NCBI GenBank assembly: GCA_028673005.1
Contig: CM054115.1
Location: 196,052,370-196,116,369 of the forward strand
Direction: 5' to 3'
Source of the DNA: Tanypteryx hageni
Taxonomy: Eukaryota; Arthropoda; Insecta; Odonata; Petaluridae
Length of the DNA: 64,000 bases
Shown: piece by piece, positions 10,985-22,300 of the stretch
How positions within the stretch are numbered: the stretch's first letter is position 1
Layout: every line of letters starts with the position of its first letter
Notes under the pieces: model-generated
Database searches by the model: none
What the model saw: only the letters and a program-made list of their open reading frames with translations
What the model was told of the DNA's origin: nothing
Translations under genes and position numbers: made by a program

Positions 10985-13017
10985 CCCTTCCTCTTCAGTA
11001 AGCATTTATATCATTTTACCTTATCCTTTTGTGTGTCATACCTCCTCCTTTACCAACTTTCCGATCGCCTTTCTCTTTTATACTTGTCCTTTGACCATGG
11101 AAAATATTCTCTGTTTCTGTTATCACCTCTGCAAACATATATCACTAACCTGCCAGATAGAATTCCTCAATTCCTGCCAAGTACTAGGCCTCCATCTCTA
11201 AGGTTTCACTGTGAGAATCTCCCAATCGGGCCTTCCTCCCGCTATCTGTTCATCATTCGCCTTACAAATCACCTCATATCCCTCAATATTGTCTGTTCAA
11301 TCTTATGCCACTATACATCTCTCTCCTACATGCACTTTGAAAAATGTAAAATTCTCATACGCAAACTCAATTATTCCCCAAACTCCACAGCTGACCTCAA
11401 CACCATCTTCTGTAAAGCTGCAGAAGAAATCACCGCGAACCAAAATAGAACCATCTGTAAACTTTCTCTCATGTGCGTCCATCACCTCCAGCACGGCCTG
11501 CCTCCCCTCTTCATCCCAGCTGGCGAGTCCAACATCCCCATTTCCCTGCCTCCCTCGCCCAAAAAACCTCCATGGCGGAGCTTCTGGGAATCCTTACTCC
11601 ACCCCCACTGCACTCTCTCAGGATATCTCCTTTGTTTCAGCCCACGGACAAAGGAAGCACCCCAATTCCCCACAAACCACCACCTCCATGCGTTCCGCAA
11701 AACCCTTCCCAGCCAGATAACGTCCTGAACCTTTCCTCCCATGCTCTCACCCCTGCTGAGAATGCACTTCTCTCTCACAAGCTCTCCTTCTGCCCCACCA
11801 CAAAATTCAACCATTTTTGCCTCCTTGCCGACATACAAGCCTTTGTCCATTACTCCACCTCAAAGTTGCCCCACCTACATCTGACTCCTCACCTTCCCCC
11901 GACTCACTTCCACAACCCCTTTCCACTTTCAGATCCCCTTCCCAATACATTCCATACTCTCTTCCTCCCCACTACCCCATCGAGCAATATGCTAACTATG
12001 TCATTCACACAGTCGCCTAGTCCAACTTTCCCCACCTTCTTGACCACTACGACAATTTGATGAAACCAGAAAGACATGCCATTTCTATGCTGAAATGCAA
12101 CAACAAAACTATTATTCTCCCTGCAGACAAAGGTACCACCACTGTGGTATTGGATCGATCACATTACAACGATGAAGCCCTCCGCCAACTATCTGATCAA
12201 ACCTCTTACCATCCTCTCCCCTCCATCCCCACCAACCGCCACTCCTCCAAAATATCTGCATATCTATGGTCCGTGAGAAAACAAGAAGGCCTCCCTGATT
12301 CTACCATTTCCCTGACAATTCCCAATAAACCCATCTACCTTCTCCCAAAAATTCACAAACCCAACATCCCTGGTCATACCGCTGTTGTCAGCTTCAACTC
12401 TCCCACATGCAACTCTGCCTTTGTTGACTCCCACCTACAAATCCGTCAAATCTCATCTTTTATCAAAGACACTAACCAATTGCTTCAACGCCTCAAATTA
12501 CTCCCTTCCACTCTCCTACCTAACACAATCATGTCCACTATAGACGTCTGCTGCCTCTACACCAACCGTCCTGAGAAAATCACTGGACTCAAGTCCACCT
12601 GACGCAAGACCCTCCTCCTATTTCATAACAGAGCTGGTTCAAATGGTGCCACAAAAAACTTCTTTCGGAGGGTGCCACTGCCTTCAAATAAAAGATACCA
12701 CGATGGGCACTCTCATGCACCCTCCTACACCAATGCCTTCTTAGGTGAGTGGGAGGAACGCTTCCTTGACGTATACCCCAAACCACTCCTATTGACGACA
12801 ATTTCTTCTCTGGACACATGGATCTGACTCCCTACAATGCCTCTCTTCCCACCCAATGCTTACCTTCAACATCACCTTCCTGGATGTCAATTTCTCCATC
12901 CAGGAAAACAGAATCCACACTAGCTTGCACCTCAAGCCCTCCAACCACCTTCAGTACCTCCATATTGACAGCTGCCATCCCCTCCACACCAGAACCTCAA
13001 TTACCTATGCACTAATG
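10985..13017 (+). pseudogene. Penelope-like element reverse transcriptase (family 1)
   Basis: Frames overlap from about 11200. The strongest part is 12057-12600: NNKTIILPADKGTTTVVLDR, then IYLLPKIHKPNIPG, then FIKDTNQLLQRLKLLPSTL and NTIMSTIDVCCLYTN. These are characteristic PLE reverse-transcriptase blocks. After a frameshift, 12860-13010 gives FLDVNFSIQENRIHTSLHLK and LQYLHIDSCHPLHTRTSI, the C-terminal part before the linker to the GIY-YIG domain. The catalytic YADD-like region between them is degraded, and the nuclease is missing; copies of it are at 39971-40804 and 58900-60350. Confidence 0.9.
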
Positions 13018-13144
13018 GCTAAAGTAGGTCAAACAATACCCATCATCAACAAGAAACATTTTTTAAATGAAAGTGAAGTTTATGGATATTGCACATTTTT
13101 TTTATTTTTGCTCATTTTGCACTCTTTGGCTAATGATTCCCAAT

Positions 13145-13371
13145 GAAATGGCCAGGCAGCTGGTTCCTAATACAGACTCTGAGTACAACATGACTGAATC
13201 ATGGTTGCTGCTCTATTATTTTTGTGGTCTTATTCTATCAGTGAGTGGATATTTCAGAGGCCAGAGGCAGTGTGCAAATTTAAAATTTCATAGTAAAGTT
13301 TTTGAATTTCTTTCTGAGGTACTGCGGCATTGCCAGAAAATTAGTGTAAAAATAAAATCTGAGCAGTACTG
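13145..13371 (+). other. Plus-strand open segment with weak separase-like similarity
   Basis: The plus strand reads without stop through TESWLLLYYFCGLILSVSGY and VFEFLSEVLRHCQKI. By memory this resembles the stretch of separase just after that encoded by exon E (TDTYLLLSLTC, then LLLSVLRDPALQKSS in the human protein). It lies on the wrong strand, and the available plus-strand acceptors (AG at 13154 or 13158) do not match exon E's phase. It may be an inverted exon, or chance. Confidence 0.25.
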
Positions 13372-13832
13372 AAAATGTGCTGCCAGAATGTGCGTTGGCA
13401 CTATATATGGCAAAAATGACAATTTTTACCTTGCTCTGTAAAAATTAACACAAAAGTTCATTTCTTATTCATAAAAGTTGCAGCCCTGATCGAGTTGTTC
13501 TAAATCAATTTCCTCTTCCACTTTCATGTAAATCCCAAACTTCTGATACAGGAGACATACAGACAAACTAGTAGATAGACTAAATACAAAAGGCACTTTA
13601 TATTTTGTGAATAACACCAACAAACTTAAATAATACCCACATATAAGGAAAATGTATGGATTGCTTTTCATAAAAAGCTTGTCATGTTGGTAAATATCAA
13701 AGATTTAGCAGGATTGTTCTCTATAAATAAATTTAAAGTAACATTCTCTGCATCTTTCAACTACCTGAGTTCCATTCTCCTTTATCAGAATGAACACTTA
13801 ATTTATTATACATTCAGGTCTATACTTCTTAC

Positions 13833-14004
13833 CTATCAGAAAAGCTTCATCATTGTCCAATATATCAGCATATTGACACAAAAGGTTCCAGGCAATAACT
13901 GTGTGAGCTAGGTCATCATACAACTCATAAATACAAGCTGCTGTCTCAATACATTTTAGGGTAACAGCCATATTGATATTTTCACAGCTACATTTGCTCA
14001 TGCC
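13833..14004 (-). CDS. ESPL1-like: Separase-like gene, exon E
   Basis: Minus-strand exon of 172 nt between acceptor TTTCTAG and donor GTAAGAAG. It reads in phase with exon D: GMSKCSCENINMAVTLKCIE, then TAACIYELYDDLAHTVIAWN, then LLCQYADILDNDEAFLI, with one base left over for the next exon. It aligns with the human separase text after LWKELLTKG ([20 protein letters not shown], then LLLLRIVSERL). This is part of the long N-terminal array of TPR-like helices that contacts securin and holds the protease; the catalytic domain is not in this window. The next exon was not found on the minus strand to the left. Confidence 0.75.
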
Positions 14005-14185
14005 CTAGAAATAATTTTTTAATACAAATTAGGGACCATTTAATTTAAATTTAATACAGTTTATGATAAATCCATCAAGAACCTACAGACTTTCAAGATT
14101 TCTTTGAAAGAATTATATTAACCCTTAGATGCATGATGTTTTTTAGACTTAGACTTCTCATATCAAATTGCCATTTTAAGATTGT

Positions 14186-15726
14186 TTAAATGAGGATCTG
14201 TAACAGAATTTCATATCGCCTATGTATGTATTCAATGTTTACCTCATCTTCCAGTTCAATTTTTGCTGCTCCTGCCTGTTTGCTGTATAATTCCTTAATG
14301 TATTCTTCCCGTACCTGTGCTACATCCTTTGTTTCTGAGACTATCTTCCCATCTGTATTCATAATTCCCATACCATTAATTCCATTAGATTTCTTATCTT
14401 CTAACTCGAGTGCTCTAGCGTACATCATATCGTACCATCCTAACTTCTCCATTTGTTCTATTTCATCACATTTTCCTTTTATACAATTTTCTCTAGCTTC
14501 ATCTGTTACCCTTCTCAACTCATTGTTTATACGCCTATAGTTGGCTCTAACTTCTTCACTGTTAACGTTTTTCCATTTTCGTCTCTCATTCATTTTCTCC
14601 AGCATTTCCTTCGTGATCCATGGTTTTCTGATTTTCTTCTCTTGTTTTCCAATCTCTTTATCCAAGGTATCCTTGATACTGATTTTAATTTCATCCCACT
14701 CTATATCAATGGTCTTCGGTTTGTTTTCCAACTTTCTTAGGTTATCTTCCAACTTCATGCTGACTACATCCTGCCTTTCTTTCAGTTTTTCTAGGTCCCA
14801 GGCCTGTCTTTCTCTTCTCGTTTTTCTTATTTGTTTGAGCTTTGTACTCACGTCAAGTATTAGAAGGCTGTGATCTGAATCAATGTCCGCTCCTTGCAAT
14901 GCCTTGGCGTTCTTTATGCTGTTTCTGAATCTTTGTTTTACAAGGATGTAATCTATTTGGCATTTCATTCTATCTCCTGGGCTTTTCCATGTGTATAACC
15001 ATCGTTTACGGTTTTTGAACCATGTACTAGTCACTACAAGGTCATTATTGATGCAGAATTCTACGAGTTTCTCCCCTCCTTGATTTCTCTTCCTAAGTCT
15101 GTATTGCCCGACAACATTTTCTTCCTGTCCTTCTCCGACTATGCTGTTCCAATCTCCCATTATTATGCAGTTTACCTTTCCTCTTCCATCTTCTTCGTAA
15201 ATTTCATTAACTTGCTCATAAATCTCATCGATTTCTTCATCTTCATGAGCTGACGTTGGCATATATACCTGGATTATCAGCATGTCCACTGGGACTGCTT
15301 TTAGCTTTATTGCCATCAGTCTATCGTTCCTTGCTATTATCTTTGTCACGCTTTTCATCATATCTTTCCTAACTACCAGAGCTACTCCCCTTTCCCCACT
15401 ATTTCCTCCAGAATAAACTACCGTGAATTCTTCCGAGTCGAACTGTCCTTCTCCCTCCCATCTAGTTTCGCTTAGTCCTATAATGTCAACTCTATTTCTT
15501 CTTTCAAGTTCTCTAGCTTTCCTGCCTTTCTCATAGTTCTTACGTTCCAAGTCCCAATTCGTAAATTACTTTCGACAAATGTTTTCCTCAAGGCAGTCCC
15601 CGCCTGGAGATCCGATTGGGGGACTATTTTACCTCCGGATTGTTTTACCTCGAGAGAACTCATATTGTCCAACCATATAATCTTTACTAGGGATCGTAAT
15701 GTGGTAGTTTCCCTCTTGCTTTCCAC
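14186..15726 (-). pseudogene. RTE-type LINE, endonuclease half
   Basis: The minus-strand frame holds an apurinic-type endonuclease: NLRIGTWNVRTMRKAGKLEN at the start (15600-15540), IIGLSETRWEGEGQ, VYMPTSAHEDEE, IIMGDWNSIVGEG and a final IDSDHSLLILDV. These are the Mg-binding and catalytic blocks of LINE endonucleases. The opening GTWNVRTM and overall order fit the RTE clade. A frameshift near 15500 splits the first block from the 454-residue main frame. The frame ends at 14186 with no reverse transcriptase, so the 3' half is lost. Confidence 0.88.
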
Positions 15727-15955
15727 ATCGCAGTACTGTAGCCGTTCAAATCGTCCTGATCACGCCTACAGCTGTATTGGATATAGACCCAACCAACATC
15801 ATTTGTTTTCGGCTCTATACCATACTGACAGTACTGCAGCCTACTGCCAGGCACTGATGATAGTTTTTTTATATAAAACCTCCATTCGAGGGGTTGAACC
15901 CCCGAACTTTGCAATAAAAAGCCGACACGCTAACCACTACACCATCAGTGCAGTA
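15665..15955 (-). repeat. tRNA-like head and 5' untranslated part upstream of the RTE
   Basis: On the minus strand, 15952-15880 reads as a tRNA-like module. It has an A-box-like TGGTGTAGTGGTTAGC, a B-box-like GGGGTTCAACCCC with a T-arm stem, and spacing like a tRNA. The anticodon arm is degraded, so no isotype is given. It runs on without clear break through TGGAAAGCAAGAGGGAAAC, a 5' motif I associate with RTE-like elements, to the endonuclease frame. It is either a tRNA-derived SINE next to the LINE or a pol III-like promoter region of the element. Confidence 0.6.
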
Positions 15956-15959
15956 CAGT

Positions 15960-16585
15960 AGTGTATATGTTCATATAAAATAACATGGAAAAATCTATTA
16001 TGTATTCAATTTCTGTAAATAAAACACCAATTAATGTACTTACAGTTCACTAAAATGACTATGAGAGATCCGTGTTGATGAACTCTACACTGGGCCATGG
16101 CAGTAGGAATGAGCATGGCCAGCCATGCCGATATCACTCATTCCTTTTAAAACAATGTTTCAAAGAATCATCTATTAAGCTGCAAGAGGCATTAGTAGTG
16201 ACATCTGCGCCCAACTTTGTTGCCAAATACAAGCTTCAAATTTCACTTTCGGACGCTCGCTTTGCTTAACCAACACTTTACACCCGATGTTGAGAAACAG
16301 TTCGGATTACTGGGATTTTGGATTATAGAGGTTGCACTGTATTTAAAACAGTAACCTTAAACCTTCCTATTATGCTTAATTCAGCAATTTTTACTGTTTT
16401 TTTACCTATATCATACGTCAAATTTTGTGATTGAATTTTCACATAGTTATGCGAACTGTGGTTTCTAAAAACCCCTATGCAATGCTTAGACTAACCGAAC
16501 CGCTGCACGTAAGCTACTGTGTGGTGGAAGGGGATGCTATTTATCTGCTTTGTGATGTCTCTCACTCGTGAGATGAATATTTTTT
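15960..16585. other. No gene; degenerate repeat ends
   Basis: AT-rich sequence. A Tigger-like end may lie near 16310-16350 (GATTATAGAGGTTGCACTGT). No coding sequence is recognised. Confidence 0.3.
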
Positions 16586-16588
16586 CTC

Positions 16589-17086
16589 ATGCATCAACCA
16601 TTAAACAGAGGCTTGAACAAAATTTTTAAACATAAGAACTATACCATAACATACACAAATCCTTATAATTTGAAAAATTTACTGGGCAGTACAAAAGACA
16701 GAACAGAATCTTTGAACAAGTCCGGTATTTATAAAATACAATGCTCACACTGCGACAAAAAGTACATAGGACAAACAAGAAGGAAACTAATAACACGCTT
16801 CAAGGAACACATGGCTCACTATAAATATAATCGTTTTGAAAAATCAAGCGTTGCCAACCACATCTTTGAAACAGGTCATAGTATACACGTAAATGATTTA
16901 ACATTGATAACTTCAGCCAATAACTCACTAAACTCATTAGAAAACCTTCACATTTACAAAAACCGCGATACACTTATGAACACGGACACAGATTTCAACA
17001 AGACCCTATACAAATTGACAGATTTAAACGACACACACGCCGAAAAATCTTTCCGCGTTTCACTTGTTTCTCGGTCGTCTTCTTAA
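16589..17086 (+). pseudogene. Penelope-like element GIY-YIG endonuclease (family 2)
   Basis: Open frame of 165 codons. The GIY-YIG core is clear: SGIYKIQCSHCDKKYIGQTR carries the GIY and YIG blocks with the intervening CxxC, followed by RFKEHM with the catalytic arginine region, VANHIFETGHSIH and LENLHIYKNRDTLM. This is the C-terminal nuclease of a PLE, which nicks the target for reverse transcription. The reverse transcriptase is missing, so the copy is 5'-truncated. A structured 3' tail follows at 17100-17230. Confidence 0.92.
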
Positions 17087-17141
17087 TACTTTCCGTTTCA
17101 AACCTGGCAGTTGGCTTCCAGTCACTGTTGAAACAGGTTTT

Positions 17142-17182
17142 ACCCATGACGATGCCCACCTTGTGGGCGAAATGCATTGGGT
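17142..17182 (+). ncRNA. Structured motif in the 3' tail of PLE family 2
   Basis: The RNA would fold as an outer helix ACCCA/TGGGT around ATGACGAT, then a hairpin GCCCAC-CTT-GTGGGC and GAAA. A related copy at 18587-18627 keeps the layout with a different outer helix. The ATGACGA...GAAA text recalls a hammerhead core with one changed base, but the geometry does not satisfy that fold. Confidence 0.4.
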
Positions 17183-18501
17183 GTTGTAACCCTATAATTG
17201 TTTGGCTAAAGGAGTATTTCACCTTTATTAATATAATTCGAAATAAAACTTAAAAAAAAAGAAACTAAATCAAATTTACGAAACCATGTCCGGTTCCATG
17301 CCAGCTTGTTTGCAAATATCATGTGATCGTGAGCATGCTGATGGGGTGTTGGGTATTGTCACCGGATTTTGTTCATCCCCCCTCGGTTCTTCCTCATCAG
17401 TTCTTCCCCTCCCTCGGTAGACATTGACAAGAAGTCCAAATTGTAAGGAAAACTGGCATCATAGTATGGGATTCTGAACTCGTCTTTATCTACAAATTAA
17501 AAGAATCAGGCAATGATTGAATAAAGTTTTTACAAATTTAAAGGGAGTGCTACACGTCAGCATTCATAACCTGCAAAAAACGAAGACCTCGAAGAAAAAT
17601 TGTTCGATTTTTTCTCACAAGTATGAGCGGCGAATATAACTTTGACAAGACTGATGTTATTGAAAAAGCAGAGACTTGCAAACGCTTTGAATATTGAGGA
17701 TTTTAAAGCAACCAATGGGTGCTTGGATGGTTTAAAAAAGCGCCACAGTATTGTTTGCCTTGCAGTTTGTGGCTATCAGGGCCGGCTTCAGACATTTTGC
17801 CACCCTGAGGCGGGAAATTTTTGGCTGCCCCCCCCCCTCCCCCTCATGTTCCGTGGATCTCCGATGATCAAGAATTTTACTTTACTAAATTATAAATATC
17901 TAAAATTATCACACAATCATGCCAATATTTATTTTAGTTAACTTATAAGAGATATGTTAATTACATATATTGGATCTCCGTTTATTGTTTTCTTTCAGTG
18001 ATGGCAAATGAAAAAAAAATCGTTTCATTACGGCCAAAAAATTATATCGTTTTTTTGTTACGTTTTTCATTACACTCAAATTATATTTTCGTTTTTTGTT
18101 ACGTTTAATGTTATAATGAAAAATGTTACCACAAATAAAAAAATTGATTTTATTATTAATTATACTTTTTTTCTTTACGTTTGCAACCCACATCAGAATT
18201 CATACAAACACTAACCAAATGAAATGATCAGTTGATTAGAAAATATGATATTTCTGACTGAAAAAACATATCTTCTGCAACATTAATGACAATAGAACAC
18301 TTTTTTTTACAAGTTCTTAAGCAGTGATATTAGGCACAAACTGAGATGACATGAGTAAACTCCCATATACGATTTGATGTTTTAGCCTAGCTACGTCCGC
18401 GGAGTGATGTCTCCATTTGGATAACTCACCATCTCCTTAACAATGCGCTTCACAAAAAAAATTTTCAAACAAATGTAGAATGTACAACTTTTACAGATAT
18501 A

Positions 18502-18670
18502 TCAGTGGTGAAAAACTCCTTCAGCCAGTGAAGCAGTAAACAGGCTTCAACTGCAGTTGAACCCTGTTCACTGCCAAGGCAGGTTCTCCCCTGAGGATGC
18601 CCACTTGGTGGGTGAAATGCATAGGGACTATCCTATAATTTTTCTGGCTGAAGGAGTTTTTCACCACTGA
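18502..18670 (+). repeat. PLE-family-2-like tail bounded by 27-bp perfect inverted repeat
   Basis: TCAGTGGTGAAAAACTCCTT... (18502-18528) is perfectly complementary to 18644-18670. The internal text GATGCCCACTTGGTGGGTGA and CTATCCTATAATTTTTCTGG matches the tail of the PLE copy at 17100-17220. Inverted termini are typical of PLEs. This is the innermost of four nested layers. Confidence 0.8.
18591..18617 (+). ncRNA. CTGAGGA-hairpin-GAAA motif (hammerhead-like signature)
   Basis: CTGAGGA is followed by one extra base, a GCCCAC-TTG-GTGGGT hairpin and GAAA. This matches the linear order of the hammerhead core CUGANGA-stem II-GAAA. But the flanks pair with each other (TCCC/GGGA) instead of forming two separate helices. 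It is a conserved PLE structure; catalysis is not supported. Confidence 0.4.
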
Positions 18671-21115
18671 TCAATTTGGAGCCAAAGTGTTTGAGCTATC
18701 AACTACTTTTACAGATATGACAATCATAAACATGTTATTTCATCCCAACAAAAATTTGAAAAGCTGACAAATTACAAAAATAACCTCCTACTTCCATTAG
18801 ACTTCTTACAGGCAAAAATTAATCTTCTCTTGACAATTTAATAAAAATTCTGAATATAAAATTTTCAGTTGATCGTAGAATATTTCCAGTATAAATACTG
18901 ACAATGATGAATGCATTGATTTTGGTCTATTTAAAAAAATTATAACAGGATTATACAGAACATTTTGATGCTAGAAACACGACATTGAAAATAAATAGGT
19001 TGAATCCATTACCTACGTTATCATAAAATGCAGGAAATAATAACACCAAACGGAGGGATGGAATTTATTTTATTATCTAAGGAAACCAATTAAAATTTTT
19101 GTTCTCATTTTTCATTTTTTTATGTTTAATGGAATTAAATACTTATTTAAATTAGAATTTTTTTAAAAATTGATATTGTTTACAATATCATTTTATGGAC
19201 AAACATTATGCAATAAATTTCTACTTAAAAATATTAATGGAAATGAAGTAATTAACTGTTTGGTGGATTGACACAGACAAGCAAAAACACAATGAATTAC
19301 ATATTAAATAAATGAGGACTACTAGTTTGTATCTAAATAGTACATCTCACTAAAGGAGGTACCTAAGTCATCTTATGATGTTGTAAACATACTTTTAACA
19401 CAAACTTATTGAGTAGGTGCCTACTAATAACTCGAGAGATGGTTGCATTTTCTTGATCTTGTAAAACTGAAACTGTGTACATCAAGTCCATGTAAACTGA
19501 GAGATGTTCGCATTTTCTTGAACCTGTATAACCAAAACCATGTACATCAAGTACCATGTAAATCGAGGGATAATTGTATTTATCTACTGTGCAAAGACAG
19601 TATCCATTGATTACCTAGGACCGGTTCTGTGTACAACCACACTGTGAGAATATCGAAATAACAGTTTTTGTTTTTTATTGTTTTCCATTACACTAATTTT
19701 GCAAATTTCATTAATGTTTTTCATTATGTTATTCAAAAATCATTTCATTATTGCGTTATTTCGTTATGTTATGCGTAATGTTTTCCATCACTGTTTTCTT
19801 TCTTTTCTGTAGCCGTATGGACTGTGTTAGAGTCATAAAAGGTACATTGGGAGTGTATCCCTTGGTTTTCCCTTACTTCCCTCCAGTTTTTGCAAATGTC
19901 TCTGTTTGAGCAGAGTGACCATCCCTGCTGTAAGACCAAACTTAGCAAGAGGAAATGGCGTCAGTATGGTCAGTATGTCGACAGCTGCGGCATGATGCCG
20001 CCCTCTTGACTCTGCACCCTGAGGCGATTGCCTCACTTGCTTACTGTCTGAAGCCGGCCCTGGTGGTGATACCCAAAAAATTAATGAAGAGGAAGTGACA
20101 ACCTGGCTGCAAAGTAATAAACATGTTTTCGAGAAGTACGCACCCAAGGACATTAATAATATGGATGAAACGGGCATTTTGTTCAACATGTTGCCTGATC
20201 GTACTTTGGCTCTTTGAGGAGAAAAATGTCACGGTGGAAAACGTATTTAGGAGCATCTCACCGATGTGCTCTGTACCAATATTGATGGGTCAGATAAAAA
20301 AAACTTGTAATTATCGAAAAATACGCCAAGCTACGCTGTTTCAAAGGTATTAATCATGATAATTTGCCGATAATTTACGAACATAACAAAAACGTGTGAA
20401 TGACGAGATACCTATTCAAAAGTTTTTTAATAAGAATGCAAAGGCATATGGCGGTGCAAAATCATAAAAGTTTTTGACACTAGACAACTGTTCTGCTCAC
20501 CATGTGGCTCAGATAAATACGTCCAATGTTGAGTTGCTATATTTGCTGCCGAACACAACCAGTGTTCTCCAGCCACTCAACCAGGGCATCATTTAAAATT
20601 TAAAAAGCCATTACAGAAAAAAACTATTGTCATAATGCTTGGTGCAAATTACAAATGGGTGTTCGTGAGATGATTTACAAAAATGGATGAATTTAGGCGC
20701 GTGCCGAGCTGTGTCATCGGCGTGGCAATTGATGACTCCTCAGACCATCGCCAATTGTTTTAAGAAAAAGGGGGCTATCTTAGCAACCGGCAGAAGTGTT
20801 CAATTGTACAGAAGTGGAGGAAGTAATTGACAGCAATATTGGGGCCTGTCAGTTTCGGAGACTTTGTTTCCTTCAATAATGGCTTGGCTACGTCGGATGT
20901 GTATGACCCCACGTTCGACAAGTCCAAAACCATTGCAAGTGATGGTGACAAAGAAAACGATGAGGACAACATTGATGATAGGTTGGATGTGCCACTGCCA
21001 TCTAAGGAGAATGTTTTTAAAGCTTTGCATACCCTTAAAAGATACGTATCAGGGATGCCAGACGTGCCGATACACATATGTGAAAAAGTTGATGCCATTA
21101 CGGAACACATTGCAC

Positions 21116-22300
21116 TACTGTCCTTGGAAAAAGTCTAGTTTGAGACCGTATATCTCGAAAACAACCGCAACGAGGTAAAAAGAATCAGGTAGAGAATTTA
21201 TTTCTACGTTAATTGATGTACATCATAAATTTTTAGTCTATGTTTAAATATTTTATATTGGGCTGTATTTAAAGAAAAACATGATTTTTAGACATGGAAA
21301 TCCGATAAGACCAATTTGAATGTTTACATCTCAGAAACCCTACAATGTATCAACTTGCAATTTTAATAGCACTTACCTAAAACTATTAGGAATAAGTAAC
21401 TGGAAGCGTTATTTTATAACTGCAACATTAATACCCCATTTTATTACATTTATGAAATTCGGCTATCTTCGTCAATCCTGGGTTGTTTTCAAAGTTTGAG
21501 GTAACGTTGTCCCCGGACAAATGCCTTTATTACTAATATGTAAAAAATAAAATCAGAAAATTACTTTCCAAAATGGTACCGATTTTTATTTCATCTTCAT
21601 TCTGCCTCTGCCTTAAAGCTATGTTTGGCATAGTAAAACGGCGGGAGAGAGCACACGCTGTTGCTACCTCCGCATTCATTGCATGCCCGGTCATGGATAT
21701 GACTCACTAACATAGAAGACGTAGCAACAGCGCACGCTGCAATTGCTACTTTCCTTCTCTCTTCCGCCAGTTTTGCTAAGCCACAGGCGGAGGCAAAATG
21801 AAGATAAAATAAAAATCGGTACCATTTTGGAAAGTAACTTTCTGATGTTATTTTTTACATATTAGTAATAAAGGCATTTGTCCGGTGACAGCAGTACCTC
21901 TAACTTTGAAAACAACACAAGATTGACGAAGATAGCCAAATTTCAGAAATGTAATAAAATGGGGTATTAATGTTGCAGTTATAAAATAACGCTTCCAGTT
22001 ACTTATTCCTAATAGTTTTAGGTAAGTGCCATAAAAATTGCAAGTTGATACATTGTAGGGTTTCTGAGATGTAAACATTCAAATTGGTCTTATCGGATTT
22101 CCATGTCTAAAAATCATGTTTTTCTTTAAATACAGCCCAATATAAAATATTTAAACATAGACTAAAAATTTAAGATGTACACAAATTAATGTAGAAATAA
22201 ATTCTCTACCCGAATCTTTTTACCTCATTAAAATTGTTGCGGTTGTTTTTGAGATATACGGTCTCAAACTTGGGTGTCTCGACTTTTTGCAAGGATAGTA
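21116..22300. repeat. 1.2-kb palindrome (inverted duplication of Tigger 3' region)
   Basis: The left arm is about 21116-21666 and the right about 21721-22300, with a spacer of about 54 bp. The arms match nearly throughout: TTTGAGACCGTATATCTCGA / TTTTGAGATATACGGTCTCA at the outside, AAATCGGTACCATTTTGGAA in the middle, and CGCTGTTGCTAC / GTAGCAACAGCG at the centre. Small indels and about a few percent mismatches occur. The left arm begins inside the last codons of the Tigger transposase, so the right arm carries an antisense copy of that end. Confidence 0.93.

Larger units (their letters stand above)
17996..19793. mobile_element. Inner hAT element with perfect 8-bp target duplication
   Basis: It starts CAGTGATGGCAAATG and ends CATTACGCAT-like text before CCATCACTG; the terminal CAGTGATGG is inverted at both ends. 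The octamer TTTTCTTT occurs on both sides (17988-17995 and 19794-19801). The ends are rich in repeated GTTACGTTT/CATTACG-like motifs, probably subterminal binding sites. The interior is AT-rich with no transposase. It lies entirely inside the outer hAT. Confidence 0.93.
17777..20062. mobile_element. Outer hAT element inserted in the Tigger gene
   Basis: Ends are CAGGGCCGGCTTCAGACA (17777) and TGTCTGAAGCCGGCCCTG (to 20062), perfect inverted repeats. Just inside both lies CACCCTGAGGCG. Flanking octamers are GTGGCTAT (17769-17776) and GTGGTGAT (20063-20070), 6 of 8 matching, as expected for an ageing hAT target duplication. Removing the element rejoins the Tigger frame. No transposase is recognised, so it is non-autonomous. 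Confidence 0.88.
17560..21138 (+). pseudogene. Tigger transposase gene, interrupted by nested hATs
   Basis: The 5' piece (17600-17776) encodes the end of the DNA-binding domain: ALNIEDFKATNGCLDGLKKR, then HSIVCLAVCG. After the hAT, from 20071 the frame resumes with EEEVTTWLQSNKHVFEKYAP, KDINNMDETGILFNMLPDRT (first catalytic block) and GEKCHGG. A poorly preserved core follows (near 20490 LDNCSAHHV-like; 20550 LLPNTTSVLQPLNQGII-like). The C-terminus is open at 20827-21138 (SFGDFVSFNNGLATSDVYD, then VDAITEHIALLSLEKV). Many frameshifts. The stretch after it is a giant palindrome. Confidence 0.85.

Noticed and set aside
11211..12060. Overlapping Pro/Ser/Leu-rich frames on both strands
   Set aside because: They are shadows of the C-rich, frame-broken PLE sequence, not separate genes.
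13465..13671. Minus-strand frame KFGIYMKVEEEIDLEQLDQG after a good acceptor (CTCCTGTATCAG) as next separase exon
   Set aside because: The phase does not fit exon E, the frame reaches a stop within 26 codons and no donor lies before it.
15880..15952. Functional tRNA gene
   Set aside because: The anticodon arm and acceptor stem do not pair properly; only the A- and B-box-like parts are preserved.
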